Below are positions 12,154 through 23,054 of a stretch of DNA of 64,000 nt, piece after piece. Under the pieces are notes generated by a model, which worked only from the letters and a program-made list of their open reading frames with translations, was not told the DNA's origin and ran no database searches. Each line of letters starts with the position of its first letter. Position 1 is the stretch's first letter. The stretch is taken from positions 117,256,991 through 117,320,990 of the forward strand of contig NC_133166.1 in the NCBI RefSeq assembly GCF_040802235.1. The letters are read 5' to 3'. This DNA is from Manis javanica (lineage: Eukaryota; Chordata; Mammalia; Pholidota; Manidae). The position numbers and the translations under genes were made by a program.

Positions 12154-15100
12154 TTGGGCTGAGGAGGTTGGTGAATGTCAAACACTGGGACTCAGGGCTT
12201 GGCTCTGCCCTCAGAGAACTAGGAGGATTCCCAGAAGAGGGGGCATTTGACTTGGACCCTGAAGGCTGAGTAGGAGTTTGGCAGGAACAGTGGGATGGAG
12301 AGGCCCACCAGATGGAGGACCCAGTGTCTGAGGTGAGGAGACTTGCGGGGGCTGGAGCAGCACCCAGCGTCGCAGCCAGGCCCTGAGACCCTACCAGGCC
12401 CACTCCTGCCCACTCGTCTCCCTCCTGGAGAGATTTTTACTGGCTCAATAAAAAAAAAAAACTCCTATTGTATGGTAAGAAGGGAGGTGGGCCCTAAATC
12501 AGGATGGAATCGACAGGGCCCCGACGCGTGTCTCTCCTGTTTATTAGGACTGAAATGTTTACTCGGCGATAAGGAGCCGGCTTTCTCGTGGAGATTTGTG
12601 CGCTCTTTTTCAATTACCCCTCGTCTTTCTCTGCCACTTTTGCACTAAAGGGATAATAAATGTATCGGAGCATTTCAATTATTCATCTAAATCATGACTT
12701 CGCCTGCCACGGCCAGCTTTAGTGACAGATTAATTCAGGGCCGCCTTCCTCTGCTTCGTGGCCGCCATCTCTGCCCCTGCCTGGCCAGCTTCCCAAAGGG
12801 CTGGCCTGCGGGGTGGCCACGCTGGGGTCAGGCAGGGCCCTGGCAGGCACAGGCAGGCAGGGCAGCATGGAGCCTGTCCCCACACACGCACTCACTGATG
12901 GGGCACTCCTGCCCATCCAGAGGCCAGCAGCCCCACCCAAACCTACCAGTGGGGGTGCCACTCCTTGCCCTCCTGCTTTGTTGGCTCTGCACAGCCCCTG
13001 CTTCCTGCCCACGTGGCTGGTATGTCTCGTACACCTGGTGTCCCAGGTTGCTCACTCCTGAGAGAAGCCAGGGTGGCTCAGGTTCTGCCACAGCCCTCTT
13101 CTGGCACAGGGCCTTTGCACATGCTTCTCCTGTGCCCAAGGGCTCCTCTGCCCTCCCACCACAACCTTCCCTCCTACCTGTCTCGATGCCAGGGCCACCT
13201 CTCCAACCACTGTTCCATTTTCTGAGGGCTTGCCATGTCCCCAGCACTATCCTGGACACTGGGACCCAGCAGACCCTGCCCTGGTGAGCAAGCATTGTCA
13301 CCCTTGATAATCAGACTCCCATTTGTGTGGTCATTGAAGTAGCAACTGCCTCCCCTCCTAAGGGACATACACTTGGCATCTGTCCATCTCCTGGCAAAGC
13401 AGAGGCACTCCTTACACACCTGCTTCTGGACCAGCTGTGCCCAGAGGCCCCTATGCTCCCAGCCGAGGCACCTGTGTGCGTGTGCACCCATCCCTGCCCA
13501 ACCCAGAGTGGTCCCTCACAGCTACCACCTGCCACCCTGGGCCCACCCTCTGCTTTCTCCATGCACAAACCCAGGGCCCCGGGGGCGGGCACTCTCTTCT
13601 TGCTCTGTCACTTTCTTGGTCTCTGCCCCCCACACACTTGCTCTCCCCCGCTCCCCTCTCACGCTCCCCCTCCCAGGCGCCATTCCCTCTTGCTCCCTCT
13701 TCTTTCTCCATCTCATTCTCTCCTTTTCTTTGCTGCTCTTGCTCCCTCCCCTCCGTGCATAGACAGACAGGCCCAGGAGGATCAGCAAGGCCTCTGAGTA
13801 CGCAGGCCCTGACGTCTGCCCAGTTTGCGCGCCCTCCTGCGTGGTCCTGCCCCGGCACTATCTCCCATCGCCTAGCACCGCTAATCCGTGACTGCTTCCT
13901 GTGGCTGCCAGGAAAAGGCTCTGCTCTGCCTGCTTCGAATAGCCGTGGCCTGGCACAGTGGGCAGATCATGTGGCCTCCGTGGCCCTCTCCAGGCCACTC
14001 TGTGTGTGGCAGGGCCCACCCCAGGCTGGGCTGGGCCCAGAGGAAGCAGGCGGCCCCAAGGAGCTGACCAGCAGCCCAAAAACTCATCTTGGACGCCACT
14101 GTGTGCCAGCTCAGGGCGGGTGGGTGTACGGGGCAGGGTGTGGCTGGGACCCTCTGACCTGGAGTTGTCTGGGGCTGGGTGACATGCTGCAGCAGAGAAA
14201 GGAGGGCATTCCAGGATGGGGGCATAGCCGAAGCCCCCAGCAGCCAGCTCAGACCACACTCCTCCCCTGCTCAAAACCTTCCACTGCTATGGAATCAATT
14301 CCTGGCTCCTCACCACTGCCCACCAGTCCTGCAGACACAGCCCTCCACTCCCAGCTTCCTCCTGGACTCACCCCCCTGCCTGCTGAGCCCTCTGCCTGTC
14401 CCCGCCCTCCGCAGCTTTGGGATGGGCCTTCCTAACCGTGCAATTGTGCCCACAGCCTCCCACCTCCCTTCCCTCTAGTCCCGCTCTATTTTCTGCCATT
14501 TCAGGGCTTGCAGTGACAGTAGAGTGTCCCCTGCCTCACACAGAGCCTGGCACCAGGCGGGCCCCCTCCCCTCTGTTGAATGCATGTATGGTTAGAGCCA
14601 GGTGGGAGGGACCAGAGGCTAGACCGTCATCAGAGGAGGCGGCTGGAGGAGCCCCAGCTTTGTCGGGGCTTGAGGACTTTATTTCAAGGACCATGGGAAC
14701 CATGGAGATTTTATGAGCAAGGGAGTGACGTGCCAGCCCCAACTAAAGGTACTGGGCCAACCCTGCGAGGATGGTTGTGGTGCCAATGGCACCCCAATGT
14801 CCCGAGCACTCTCCGCACAGATGCCAGGGGCCTGCCAAGCCTCTCCCTGCGGGAGTTTGCAGGCCCTCACTGCAGCGCTATGGGTACACTGTTAGCTCCA
14901 TTCTGTAGACAGAGAAACTGAGGGCCAGGTCCTGGGGCTGAACCGTGCTCCCACCTGCACCCCCACCCCCAGTTGGCCATCCCTGCACTGGAGGATAAGG
15001 GGACACAGTCCCCCAACAGGCCCGTGCCCCACCCCCAGTGGGCTTGATGCTGCCAAGCCCCTGCGTGCAGCTGCCACGGGATTTCTAATAACGGGAGTGA

Positions 15101-18100
15101 TTTTTGCATGATGAATGAGGCGCTGCCGTTGTGTACATAATGAAGCCCTAATGTTTTCAAATCCCCATTTAAGGAGCTGATCTCACCCTGTAATGAATTT
15201 CAGATCACATTGCAGATCTGCTGTCCATCTATCTTCTCCCTGGGGCACCCACCCACCTTGGCACAGTGACGGTGGGGCCTGGTGAGGGTGGGCTCCGCAC
15301 CCCCCAAAGGGCTGAGCCCAAGCCCAGCACAGAGCTGGGGCTGGCATGTTTGTTGATTGCATGAGTGACCAGGAGGGTGTGGGTAGAGGCAGAGGTGGTT
15401 CTGGCAGTGGGGCGTCACGTGGAGTCAGTCAGGGCCTGGAAGGAGAATGGAGAACAGAGATGGAGAGTGTGGGGTGCACCTAGAGAGAAGGGGGTGCAAG
15501 GCGCCTGCGGTGGGTCATTTGTTCAGGCTTTATGGCTGAGCCTGCCCTCTGCAGGGCTGCAGCTGCTCAGGCATCTGTCCTGTCCTGGCTGGTACCTTCC
15601 CCAGGGACTCAGTTTCTCCATCTGCCCAGTGGAGCTTGGCTCCTTCAGCCCCAGCATTAGGCATTTCCATGCAGGTGGCCAGAGCCGGGGCTCGAGCAGT
15701 GCCCTCCGCCCCAGCCCCTCAGGTCTCTGCCCACACAGCCCATGGCTAGCCATGGTCTCCCCATCTGTAAAACAGGGTGACCCTGTGATAAAGCACAGGC
15801 CGCTCCGGGGCAGCTCCTCTGTGCTCATGCTCCATTCTCTGTGCTCATGCCAGTGAGGTGGGAAGTGCTCTTACTAACCTTGTACAGATGAGGAAACTGA
15901 GGCACAGAGCGGTGAAGTGACGCAGCCAAGAGTTGGGGGGGTCTGGGGGCAGGGCTTGGGTCTCACGGCCCCAGGTGTGCTCTGTCACTGTGAGCCAGGC
16001 CTCCACACAGACCCAGTGAGCTCGGTTCAGAGGCTGAGACCCAGGGCCTGTCCTCTCCCTCCCTGCTCTGGGGCCCACGGGTGCCCAGAAAGGGCAGGCA
16101 AGGCGGAAGGCCGCCCAGTCAGGGCCTGCCAGTGGCTTTGTCCCGTGGCCTTCAGCACTGCTCCTATGAGGCGGGGCCAGGAGCAGCTCCCGGCTCCTGT
16201 TCCCTCTAACTGAGATCACAGACGCGCTTCTCATCACTCTGTCGGCCCTCTCCCAGCCCCCAGGCTACTTCTTAGCAGATCTCAGGCCTCCTCACAGCTC
16301 TCGGAAGCCAGTCCTGAAGCTCAGAGAGGTTAAGTGACTTGCCCAAAGCCACAGGCAGGGTGGTGGGCAGGATTTCTCGGACAAAAAAAAATCCCAGTAG
16401 GGGGCACACAGTGGGCCAGACCCACAGGACAGTGGGGTTGGAGTAGAGGGACAGGCCCAGGGCTGGTCAGGGTCTCCTGCCCTGAGGGCACCATGGCCCC
16501 CTTGCCCCCAGGCCACAAGCCTCCTTGTGTTCCTATAAATAATTAATTAGTCCCTGCTTACTTGTTTGTTTAGGATGAGGAGTGCTCCCCCACCGAGATG
16601 CATTTATTGCTGAATAAATTTAAATATCTAATCTTCCCTTCATGAATATTACAGCACCCTAAATAGCCCAACCGTTTCCTAAGCGCCTTGGCAAATGACC
16701 CCCGCAGGAGCCTGCCAGCCTTCCGCCCCTGCTGACTCTGAGGCGGCCCTGGCCCCAGCCCTGCCCTCTCCTGTGCCCTCCCCGTCCCAGACCTGCCAGG
16801 AGGGCCCTGGAGACTGTGCCCCTGGAGACTATGCAGAGTGTACAGGCCACGCTGCTGGCAGGAGGGCTGGGGTGGGCTCCCAGCAGGGGTGGCTGGGTGT
16901 AATTGGGGGAAGCACCTGGGACCAGGGCAGAGGGTCAGGGCTGGGGCAGAGAGAGGGCAGACAGGGCCCCCAAACAGCAGCAGCGTCAGAGGAGCTCAGG
17001 AGGGACACAGGGGAGGTCGGAGGAGCAGAAGGACTGGGAGACAGGTTCTCCAGGACAGCCCTGCTAGGCGCAGGGGGCCACCCTCAGCATGGTGGGAGCA
17101 GCCGAGCAGGCAGGTAAGGGGCGTGGCTCCAGACTGCTGGGCAGCCAGAGGTGCCCAGAGTCCCTCTGCTGCGAGGGGGATGCCGGGTGGGGTGGCGGAC
17201 AGGAGCCCGGCTGCTGGCACTGGCCGTGAGCAGGGGTGTGGAGACAGCAGACAGAGCAACGTCTTCCCCAGGTGTCTGCGTGAGGAGGGTGGCCCAGGAG
17301 CCAGCCAGCCAGGGTGGGAGGGAGTTCAGGGTGGGGAGCGTTCGTCCGGGACCTGGTAGGGAGGCACTGAGGCTGGCCCCACCACCCACATGAGCTCAGT
17401 CTCCTGGGGAGACCCCAGGTTTTCTGCTGACTTGGAGTGAGGTGGGGGTTGAGTTGGAGATTGAGGTTTATTCAGATGTGGCTGAGGGGCCCAGGAAGGG
17501 GACTGAAGGTCAACTAGTAAGAACTGGGGACAGCCCCCTCCTACCAGGCAGCCCCAGGGTAGGGTGCAGAGCGGGGAGGAGGGAATGTCCCTTGTATGGG
17601 ACCTAGGAAGCTGCCTCCTGTGGTCTCCAGGGGCTCAGCTTGACCCAGCATAAAAGCCAGGACAGGGTCTGGGGGTCAGAGCCAGGGGAGCCATGGGTAC
17701 TGTAAACACAGGAAAGGTCAGCCCTTTGGGCCTCTAAGGACAGCAGGGCTGGATCCCCTGTGGCACTCAGGGGTGGCAGAGCAGCGAGGCTGGTGTGTGG
17801 ACAGGGAGGGGCCGGCAGGAGGCGACCAGGCATCTGAGTCCCCGCATGCCGGGCTAGTCTGTCTGGTGTGCTGCTGGGAAGGTGGGGCCAGTTGTTTTCG
17901 GGGCCTTCCCTCATCTCTGCTTTGGGCAACTGCTCCCCTGGGTACCTGCACTGCAGTCACATGACCCGGGCCCGGCCTGGGTGCTGCTCAGGATGCTGCA
18001 GCCCAAGGCCTCTGCGAGCTGCACTTCCTCCCTCCACCTCCCACTTCATGCCCCCACATTAGCCCCAAAGGCCTGGCTGCAGGCCTGTCCACTTCTGCAG

Positions 18101-21100
18101 GAAACATTAAGTCCCTGAAACAGCTCTCAACGAGCTGCACTTCCGCACAACCCCCACAGCGGGCCAAGGTCGTCTGCAGGGCGGACAGCACTGGGAGAAT
18201 GGCAGGCAGCTGTTACTGAGTGCCTGACACCAGAGGTCCCCAGGGGACACATCTCTGTGCTCGCCCCCTTATGCCCTGAACACCCTGTACACACCTTGCC
18301 TGGACACCTGCCTCCCATCACAGCCTCAGGTGTGCACATGTGGAACACGTGCCCATAGTAATGGTCCTGATAACAGCCAGTGGGCACGTGGCCTGCACTC
18401 ATGCCATGCACCAGCTTAAGCACGTCACAGGAATCCTTTACTTAATCCTTCCAGCCCTATAAGGTGGGTGTCCATGCTTGTCACATTTACTTGTTGGGTA
18501 ATTCAGGTCCAGAGAATTTAACTGATGTGCCCTGGGTCAAATCTGTGTGACTAGCTGAGCTAGAATTGGAACCCTGGATGTCCGGCTCCACAGCCCCTGT
18601 GGTTGCACCCTGGGGGCCAGGTGGTCAGTTGACAGCCCCACCCACAGCAGACACCCTGCACAGGCTGTACAGCCACCATGCAGCACCTGGCCCCTCAGCT
18701 CAGGGACCCTTCCTTGGGCCCCACTCTCTGCCCCCTCCCCCAGGGCTGCAGCTGCACAGGAGAGGCAGGGCAGGGGCCCAGTCCCAGAGCCCCTCCCAGG
18801 GACCCCCCAACTCCTCTGCCTCTTTCACACCCACCCCTGGGACACTCTGGGAAATCGCCTGGTGCCAGTTCCCAGTGAAGTGGCAAAATTAGGTTTAATT
18901 GGGCCCAATAGGACACAAAAGAAAAAAGAAGGGGGCAGGCCAGCTGGTGCCACCGAACCTGTGCCAAGACGTTGGGGGTAGGGCTGTGCCTCGATTTGCG
19001 CATCTGTAAAATGGAGAAATGGTGGTCCTTTCCTGCTGCTGTTCATTGTAAGGGCCAGCAGGCAGCTGGTGCCCAAAGGATTCCCTGGCACAGACCTGGG
19101 GTGTGATGGGAGCCAACGATCTGCCAGAGGTGGGCTATGTTCTCCCGGCCTGGATGCCAACTCCTCCCCTCAGGAGGGGTCACTGTCCCTATTTTCCAGA
19201 TGAGGCAATAGATGCTCGGAGGGGGAAAGGACATGCCAGTGTGCCCCACTGGCACAGCCGGTCTTGACCTCGCCTCTCCCTCGAGAGCCAATCAGGCGGC
19301 GGCGCCAGGCTAGGTCGCGCTGAAAGAGCGCCTCCTCCGCGCCTCCCACCGCGCGCCGCTTGTTTATCTGGGCCCGGGTCCCTAGGGTCGCTGGCTGAGG
19401 CCCCCGAGCCGCCCTCGGATAAACAAGCCCAGGCCTGGCCCCAGTGAAGCCGGATGCGCTAACAAGGCGGCTCGTTAACGATCAGGGAGGGGCGCGCGCT
19501 GCAGCCACCCGAGCGGCCAAGAGCCACGACCAGGTGCATCTCCGCACCCGGCGCCGGGAAGGGCCTGAAAGACCCCGGAACAAGGCTCAGGCCGGATCTG
19601 CCTCTTGTAAGCAGGTGGCCTCAAGTTCATCTGTAAAGCGGGTCCGAGGGCTTGCCGCGGCCCCGAGGGGCCTCGCCTTGGGAGGCAGGCCTTGAGGATG
19701 GGTGCGCAGGGCCGGTTGGCGGTCCCGGGCTCCTCGGGCCGGGGCGTCCACTAGCTGCGGGTCCCGCGGTGCGTCCGGGCCAGAGCCGGGAGGGCGTACT
19801 TCCCCCTTACGGGGCACGGTTGGCCAGGACGCCACCGTCTCGGATCCGTCCCCGCCAGGGGAGGCCCTGGCCGCTCGGCCAGGAAATAGCAGGGTGGGCG
19901 GGGCGCGCCCCCTGCCGGCCGCCCCGCGCCGCTTCACCCCACCAGGCCCGCCGCGGCCTTGCCGGCGCCTCGGCTTCCGCAGGTGTGAAACAAAAGGGGC
20001 GGAGGGTGAGGGGAGATGCAGAGGCTGAGGAAGAAAGGTGCGGGGCAGGGTGAGTCTGGGCACGGCGTAGGGAATGGCGGGTATTCCGTGCGCGGGCCTC
20101 AGCCTTCTCTGTAAAACGGGCTCTGGCGTGGCGCGGAGGCCCCGCGGCTCACTGCCCCTGCCCTGCAGTGGACGGCTGCATTCACCGGGCCGCCGGACCC
20201 CTGCTCACCGACGAGTGCCGGACCCTGCAGAGCTGCGAGACCGGCAAGGCCAAGATCACCGGCGGCTATCGGCTGCCGGCCAAATGTGAGTCCCACACCT
20301 CCACTCCCGTGGGGCGCAGACAGGACACCTTGTGTACGGGGGGATTAGGAGAGCAGCCCCACAGAATTTCTGAAGGCCTCCTTAGCCCCTCCTGGCACAC
20401 CTGGGAAGCAGGTGGCGGGGAGGGGATGCGTGGAGGCTGGGAAGAGGCAGGACCTGCAGGGAGCGGAACAGATGAGAGGGCAGCGCCTTCGCGGACCCAC
20501 TCGCGCCCCTTGTCTCAGCCGGGGCCATACAGATGTGGGGAGCGGACCCCGCGCGGGCCTGTGGTCTGTCGAGGTGTGCATTTGGGTTGGAGGAAACAGT
20601 GTACGCCAACATGGGTGGAGTCCTCCCCGGGGAGTCTCAGAACTTGGGGGAGAAGGCCTGTTTCTTGTCCCCTCCGGGGCCCAGGCCGGCAAGGAGAGAA
20701 AGCCGAGGACCGCGTGGACACCCCGGCCGGTCTGACCCGTCGCCTCCCACAGATGTCATCCACACGGTGGGGCCCATCGCCCACGGAGAGCCTAGCGCCA
20801 GCCAGGCGGCCGAACTCCGCAGCTGCTACCTAAACAGCCTCGACCTGCTGCTGGAGCACCGGCTCCGCTCGGCGGTGAGAGGCGTCTGGTGCCTGGCGGC
20901 AGGGGCGGCTGGGGGCCGGGGAAGACAGGCGGGCGGGAGGGGCCGGGGCGGAGAGTGACGCCGTCCCCTCTTCCCTCCCACCCTCACCCCCACGCCACCC
21001 CCGCCCCAGGCGTTCCCCTGCATCTCCACTGGCGTGTTTGGTGAGTGGGTCAGGGAGCAGGAGGGCGGGGGCGGGGAGTGGGCGGGCCCAGACGCAGGGA

Positions 21101-21855
21101 GGGGCCCGGGCGCTCCTGACAGTGGGCGGGGCCTGGTGCGGGCGCGTGTGACCGGTCCGCGGGAATTGGGCGCGGCGCAGGGCGCCCTGAGCTGGGGTCT
21201 CATTCCCGCCGCTCCCGGTCCCCACTCAGGCTACCCCAATGAAGCAGCGGCTGACGTAGTGCTGGCTGCGCTGCGTGAGTGGCTGGAGCAGCACAAGGAC
21301 AAGGTGAGGCCTGGGCGCAGCCGAGGGGACCGGATGGGGTGGGACGACCGGGTGCATCTTGGCCCTGCTGACCAGCCCCACTAGTCAAAACTGGGAGCAG
21401 TGGTGCAGAGGACCCAGCCCATGGGGCTCTGGCCGCCCAAGCCCTCTGCGTCTCCTCCTTCCCTCCCGCGGCGGCGAGAAGGGGATGGCAGAGTGGTCGC
21501 CGCGAACCCCTTGTGCGAAGGGTGCGTTCTGAGCCTTAAACCGAGTCCATGAGCACCTCAAGGGCAAGGCAGGTGGAAGCCTGCAGGGGCAGGGGCACTG
21601 GTAAGACCGAGGAGCCGGGAGCCAGGGTGTGGGTGGCCCCTACACGGCCTGAGTAGCCTCTGGCGCAGGTGGACAGGCTGATTATCTGCGTGTTCCTGGA
21701 GAAGGATGAAAACGTCTACCGCCAACGGTTGCCCCACTACTTCCCCGTGGGTACGTACTCCACGGTGCCTATGCCCCTGCCAGCCCCTGCCAGCCCCTGC
21801 TGCTCCCTCGTGCACCACGAGGCAGGTTCTCACTGTTCTCTGCCTTCCAGCCTGA
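8437..21855 (+). CDS. MACROD1: MACROD1, mono-ADP-ribosyl hydrolase 1 (macro domain), 3' part of the gene
   Basis: MACROD1 removes mono-ADP-ribose from acidic residues of proteins and hydrolyses O-acetyl-ADP-ribose, mainly in mitochondria (family knowledge). Coding exons read here: 8437-8466, 20169-20285, 20753-20874, 21010-21040, 21230-21303, 21669-21750, and 21851-21855 with stop TGA at 21853. All have GT-AG borders and matching phases. The first exon gives the [10 protein letters not shown] loop, with the first A completed from the upstream exon. The second starts [10 protein letters not shown], so together they carry the Asn, Asp and His of the macro-domain site. Later exons give [21 protein letters not shown] (the second phosphate loop) and end RLPHYFPVA, as in human. 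The N-terminal exons, including the mitochondrial targeting part, lie left of the window, and no further coding exon was found in 1-8436. Identification by homology is firm; the catalytic roles are from the family. Confidence 0.97.
9125..9260. promoter_or_regulatory. Candidate regulatory block
   Basis: GTCGGATAAATCCCGG, GGCATGTTTACGGCAG, GGTTTTAAAAGGGGG and AATAAATAAGAGC lie in a short stretch with GATA- and forkhead-like cores, shortly before the inverted-repeat arms. No repeat family was recognised. Confidence 0.28.
9441..9600 (+). repeat. Left arm of a ~160-bp inverted repeat
   Basis: The reverse complement of this arm matches 10073-10234 along its whole length. Shared blocks include CAGAAAGGTGTGG, ATCCTGAGTCAGGCCGTCAC, TCTTCTGCTCAGCACTCTGC and ACCCAGCAGGTCCCCAGCCA. 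My hand alignment gives about 11 mismatches, mostly transitions, and one 4-base gap. It lies within the MACROD1 intron. Confidence 0.93.
10073..10234 (-). repeat. Right arm of the ~160-bp inverted repeat
   Basis: Inverted copy of 9441-9600, separated by a 472-bp spacer. The spacer contains a CTGCC/GCTGCTGCCCTCCCC tandem (9658-9705) and an antisense L2 piece (about 9715-9850). The right arm is followed directly by a + oriented L2 (10258-10707). Confidence 0.93.
10258..10707 (+). repeat. L2 LINE 3' end
   Basis: TCCCTCTGCCTGGAATGCTC, TTATCATGTTCATCATTTG, CTGGCATATGTAGTAGGTGC and an AATGACCGAATGA tail; the full L2 end. Confidence 0.88.
11344..11438. repeat. CCA(C/T)C(C/T)A-type minisatellite
   Basis: Imperfect 4- to 8-bp units (CCAC, CTACCCAT, CCACCCAC) over about 95 bp, purine-free on long stretches. 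Related to common CCAT-type microsatellites; no flanking transposon was recognised. Confidence 0.85.
12102..12153. repeat. (TG)n alternating purine-pyrimidine tract
   Basis: TG/CG/CA alternation over 52 bp, with a pure TG run at the right end (12131-12153). Such tracts can adopt Z-DNA. Confidence 0.95.
12431..12740. promoter_or_regulatory. Candidate conserved non-coding element
   Basis: An abrupt AT-rich, non-repetitive block inside GC-rich intron, with motifs such as TTTACTCGGCGATAAGG, GATAATAAATGTATCGG, TTTCAATTATTCATC and GATTAATTC. It has no transposon features and no coding frame. Texture of this kind is common in developmental enhancers; conservation cannot be tested from one sequence. 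Confidence 0.35.
13085..13260 (+). repeat. L2 LINE 3' region
   Basis: CACAGGGCCTTTGCACATGC followed by TCCTGTGCCC. Confidence 0.65.
14240..14590 (+). repeat. L2 LINE 3' end
   Basis: CTCCCCTGCTCAAAACCTTC, a decayed middle, then CACAGAGCCTGGCACCAGGC and CTGTTGAATGCATG. Confidence 0.75.
15075..15215. promoter_or_regulatory. Candidate conserved non-coding element
   Basis: TTTTTGCATGATGAATGAGG, TACATAATGAAGCCCTAATG and TGTAATGAATTTCAGATCAC: an AT-rich unique block between GC-rich flanks, with no repeat or coding signature. Confidence 0.3.
16530..16690. promoter_or_regulatory. Candidate conserved non-coding element with homeodomain-type sites
   Basis: TAAATAATTAATTAGTCC, ATGCATTTATTGCTG, AATAAATTTAAATATC and CATGAATATTACAGC are packed in 160 bp of otherwise GC-rich intron. 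There is no repeat signature. Function is inferred from texture only. Confidence 0.35.
18425..18575 (-). repeat. MIR SINE (ancient)
   Basis: Reads TTAATCCTTCCAGCCCTAT, then GTGTGACTAGCTGAGC and ATTGGAACCC, a reverse-oriented MIR core. Confidence 0.7.
19270..20060. promoter_or_regulatory. Intronic CpG island with inverted FOX/GATA-like motif
   Basis: Dense CpG (for example GGCGGCGGCGCC, CCGCGCGCCGC, GGCGCGCGCTGC) in a MACROD1 intron, ending about 100 bp before the exon at 20169. CTTGTTTATC (19359-19368) and GATAAACAAG (19418-19427) are exact reverse complements 49 bp apart, each with a TGTTTA (forkhead) and TTATC (GATA) core. It could be an internal promoter or a CpG-rich enhancer. No start codon with coding potential was tied to it. 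Confidence 0.5.
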
Positions 21856-22180
21856 CAGCACCCTGCCCCCCACCCTGACCAGGACTGGTAAGCAGGGCCT
21901 GGCATGCTGTGTGGCTGCCCACTAACACCTGCCCACCTGCCGCCCCGCTCACCCCCACGCAAGGAAGCCAGGGAAGCAGCCTGGGAGGCTGGGGGAGCTC
22001 ACAGCCCACCACACCCTCTGACTCTCTGCCCTGCCCGCAGACTTGCCTGGGCCTGCTGGACCTCAATCTCAGCTCTAAGGTCGCTGAAACCTGCAGGTGG
22101 GCCTGAGACTGGCCACCTCATTCTTTCCCCCAGGCCCCTGCCCCTCAGAGGCCTCCTAATAAAGACCACTCTTGTAGCTT
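21851..22180 (+). other. MACROD1: MACROD1 terminal exons and spliced 3' UTR
   Basis: The exon starting at 21851 (after TTCCAG) carries only the last two bases of the final Ala codon and the TGA. A consensus donor (GTAAGC at 21888) follows 32 nt after the stop, and an acceptor (CCGCAG) precedes 22041. The last exon would be 22041 to about 22180. A 3' UTR junction this close to the stop is below the usual ~50-nt threshold for nonsense-mediated decay. The exon use is inferred from splice signals only. Confidence 0.6.
22158..22163 (+). terminator. MACROD1: MACROD1 poly(A) signal AATAAA
   Basis: A canonical AATAAA lies in the presumed last MACROD1 exon, 117 nt after the 22041 acceptor. Cleavage is expected about 15-25 nt downstream. 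OTUB1 ends on the other strand less than 1 kb away. Confidence 0.8.
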
Positions 22181-22184
22181 CTGC

Positions 22185-23035
22185 AGTCCAAGCTCTGGCT
22201 GGGGGTGAGGGAGGCAGCCCAGAGGCGTGAACAGGTGTTTTAGCTTAAAGGGCTGGCGGGAGCTCTTGGTGAGCCAGGCGGGTGGAGGCACAGGCCGGAA
22301 GGCAGAGGTGGGCAGCAGCACTTCACATTTATTGAGGGCCTGCCCCCAAGGAGCTCACAGCCTGGGGGCCGAGACCCCAAATGTGCTGGGGTGGGGAAAG
22401 AGAAGAGATGACGGGCAAATAGAAGGCAACGCAGAGACAATGTGGCCCGAGCAAGGGGGTGCAAAGCAGAGACAGGCAGGGGCCTGCAGGCGGTGGGGGG
22501 AGGAATAGCCGCCTGGCGAGCCCTGGGGCCTGCAGACTAACCGCAGGCTTGAAGGCTGCCCCTGCCCCACCAGGTTGGCACCACAGGGGGTGCCCCACTT
22601 TTCCACCTGCCCTGAGCCAGACCCCACCAGCACCTTGGCCCTCTTTAGTCAGGACTCCCCAAGCATGTAGCCTCTAATGGAAGGCAGGCACCTGGGGTCC
22701 TGGCCAGGAGGGCAGGGTAGAGGCCGAGCCTATAAGGGAGTAGCTGGAAGCCTTGGCAGACCTAGGTCCCTGGGCAAGTTCCCAGGGAGCTTCCAAGATC
22801 CCCTTGGGAGTCCCTGGGCCAGCTAAGGAGGAAAGGTGGGGAGGCCTAAAGGGAAGGGAGAACCCCACTAACCAGGAGGGGTCCTCAAGAGACCTAGCCC
22901 CCTCAAAACTTCTGGTGGGGAGACTTGGGGGTGGACAGGCAGAGAGCCTAGAGGAGTCCAGTTGGGGAGCAGGTGGACAGCCAGACATAAAGCAGCCAGG
23001 CAGAGAGCAGCAGAGCAGGGACACGCGCACACATG
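22185..23035. other. MACROD1-OTUB1 convergent intergenic gap
   Basis: About 850 bp between the two convergent 3' ends. A MIR/L2-like piece on the minus strand lies near 22315-22400 (text resembling CACATTTATTGAGGGCCTGC). The rest is GC-rich unique sequence with no coding evidence. Confidence 0.7.
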
Positions 23036-23054
23036 GCTCACCACCAGCATCCCC

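Larger units (their letters stand above)
8467..20168 (+). other. MACROD1: MACROD1 intron (11.7 kb) between the micro-exon and the DGCIHRAAG exon
   Basis: Intron bounded by GTGAGT at 8467 and CTGCAG at 20163-20168. No coding exon was recognised inside. It contains a pair of inverted ~160-bp arms (9441-10234), L2 copies, a CCA/CCT-type minisatellite (11344-11438), a TG repeat (12102-12153), AT-rich candidate conserved blocks (12431-12740, 15075-15215, 16530-16690) and a CpG island (19270-20060). Confidence 0.85.

Noticed and set aside
13437-14435. 332-aa + strand open frame, the longest in the window
   Set aside because: Low-complexity Pro/Ser/Leu composition in GC-rich intron, overlaps an L2 copy, no recognisable domain, and several other frames are open over the same bases.
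20168-20833. 221-aa + strand frame running through two MACROD1 exons
   Set aside because: Reads the exon at 20169 in frame, then continues into intron sequence. The true product splices at 20285.
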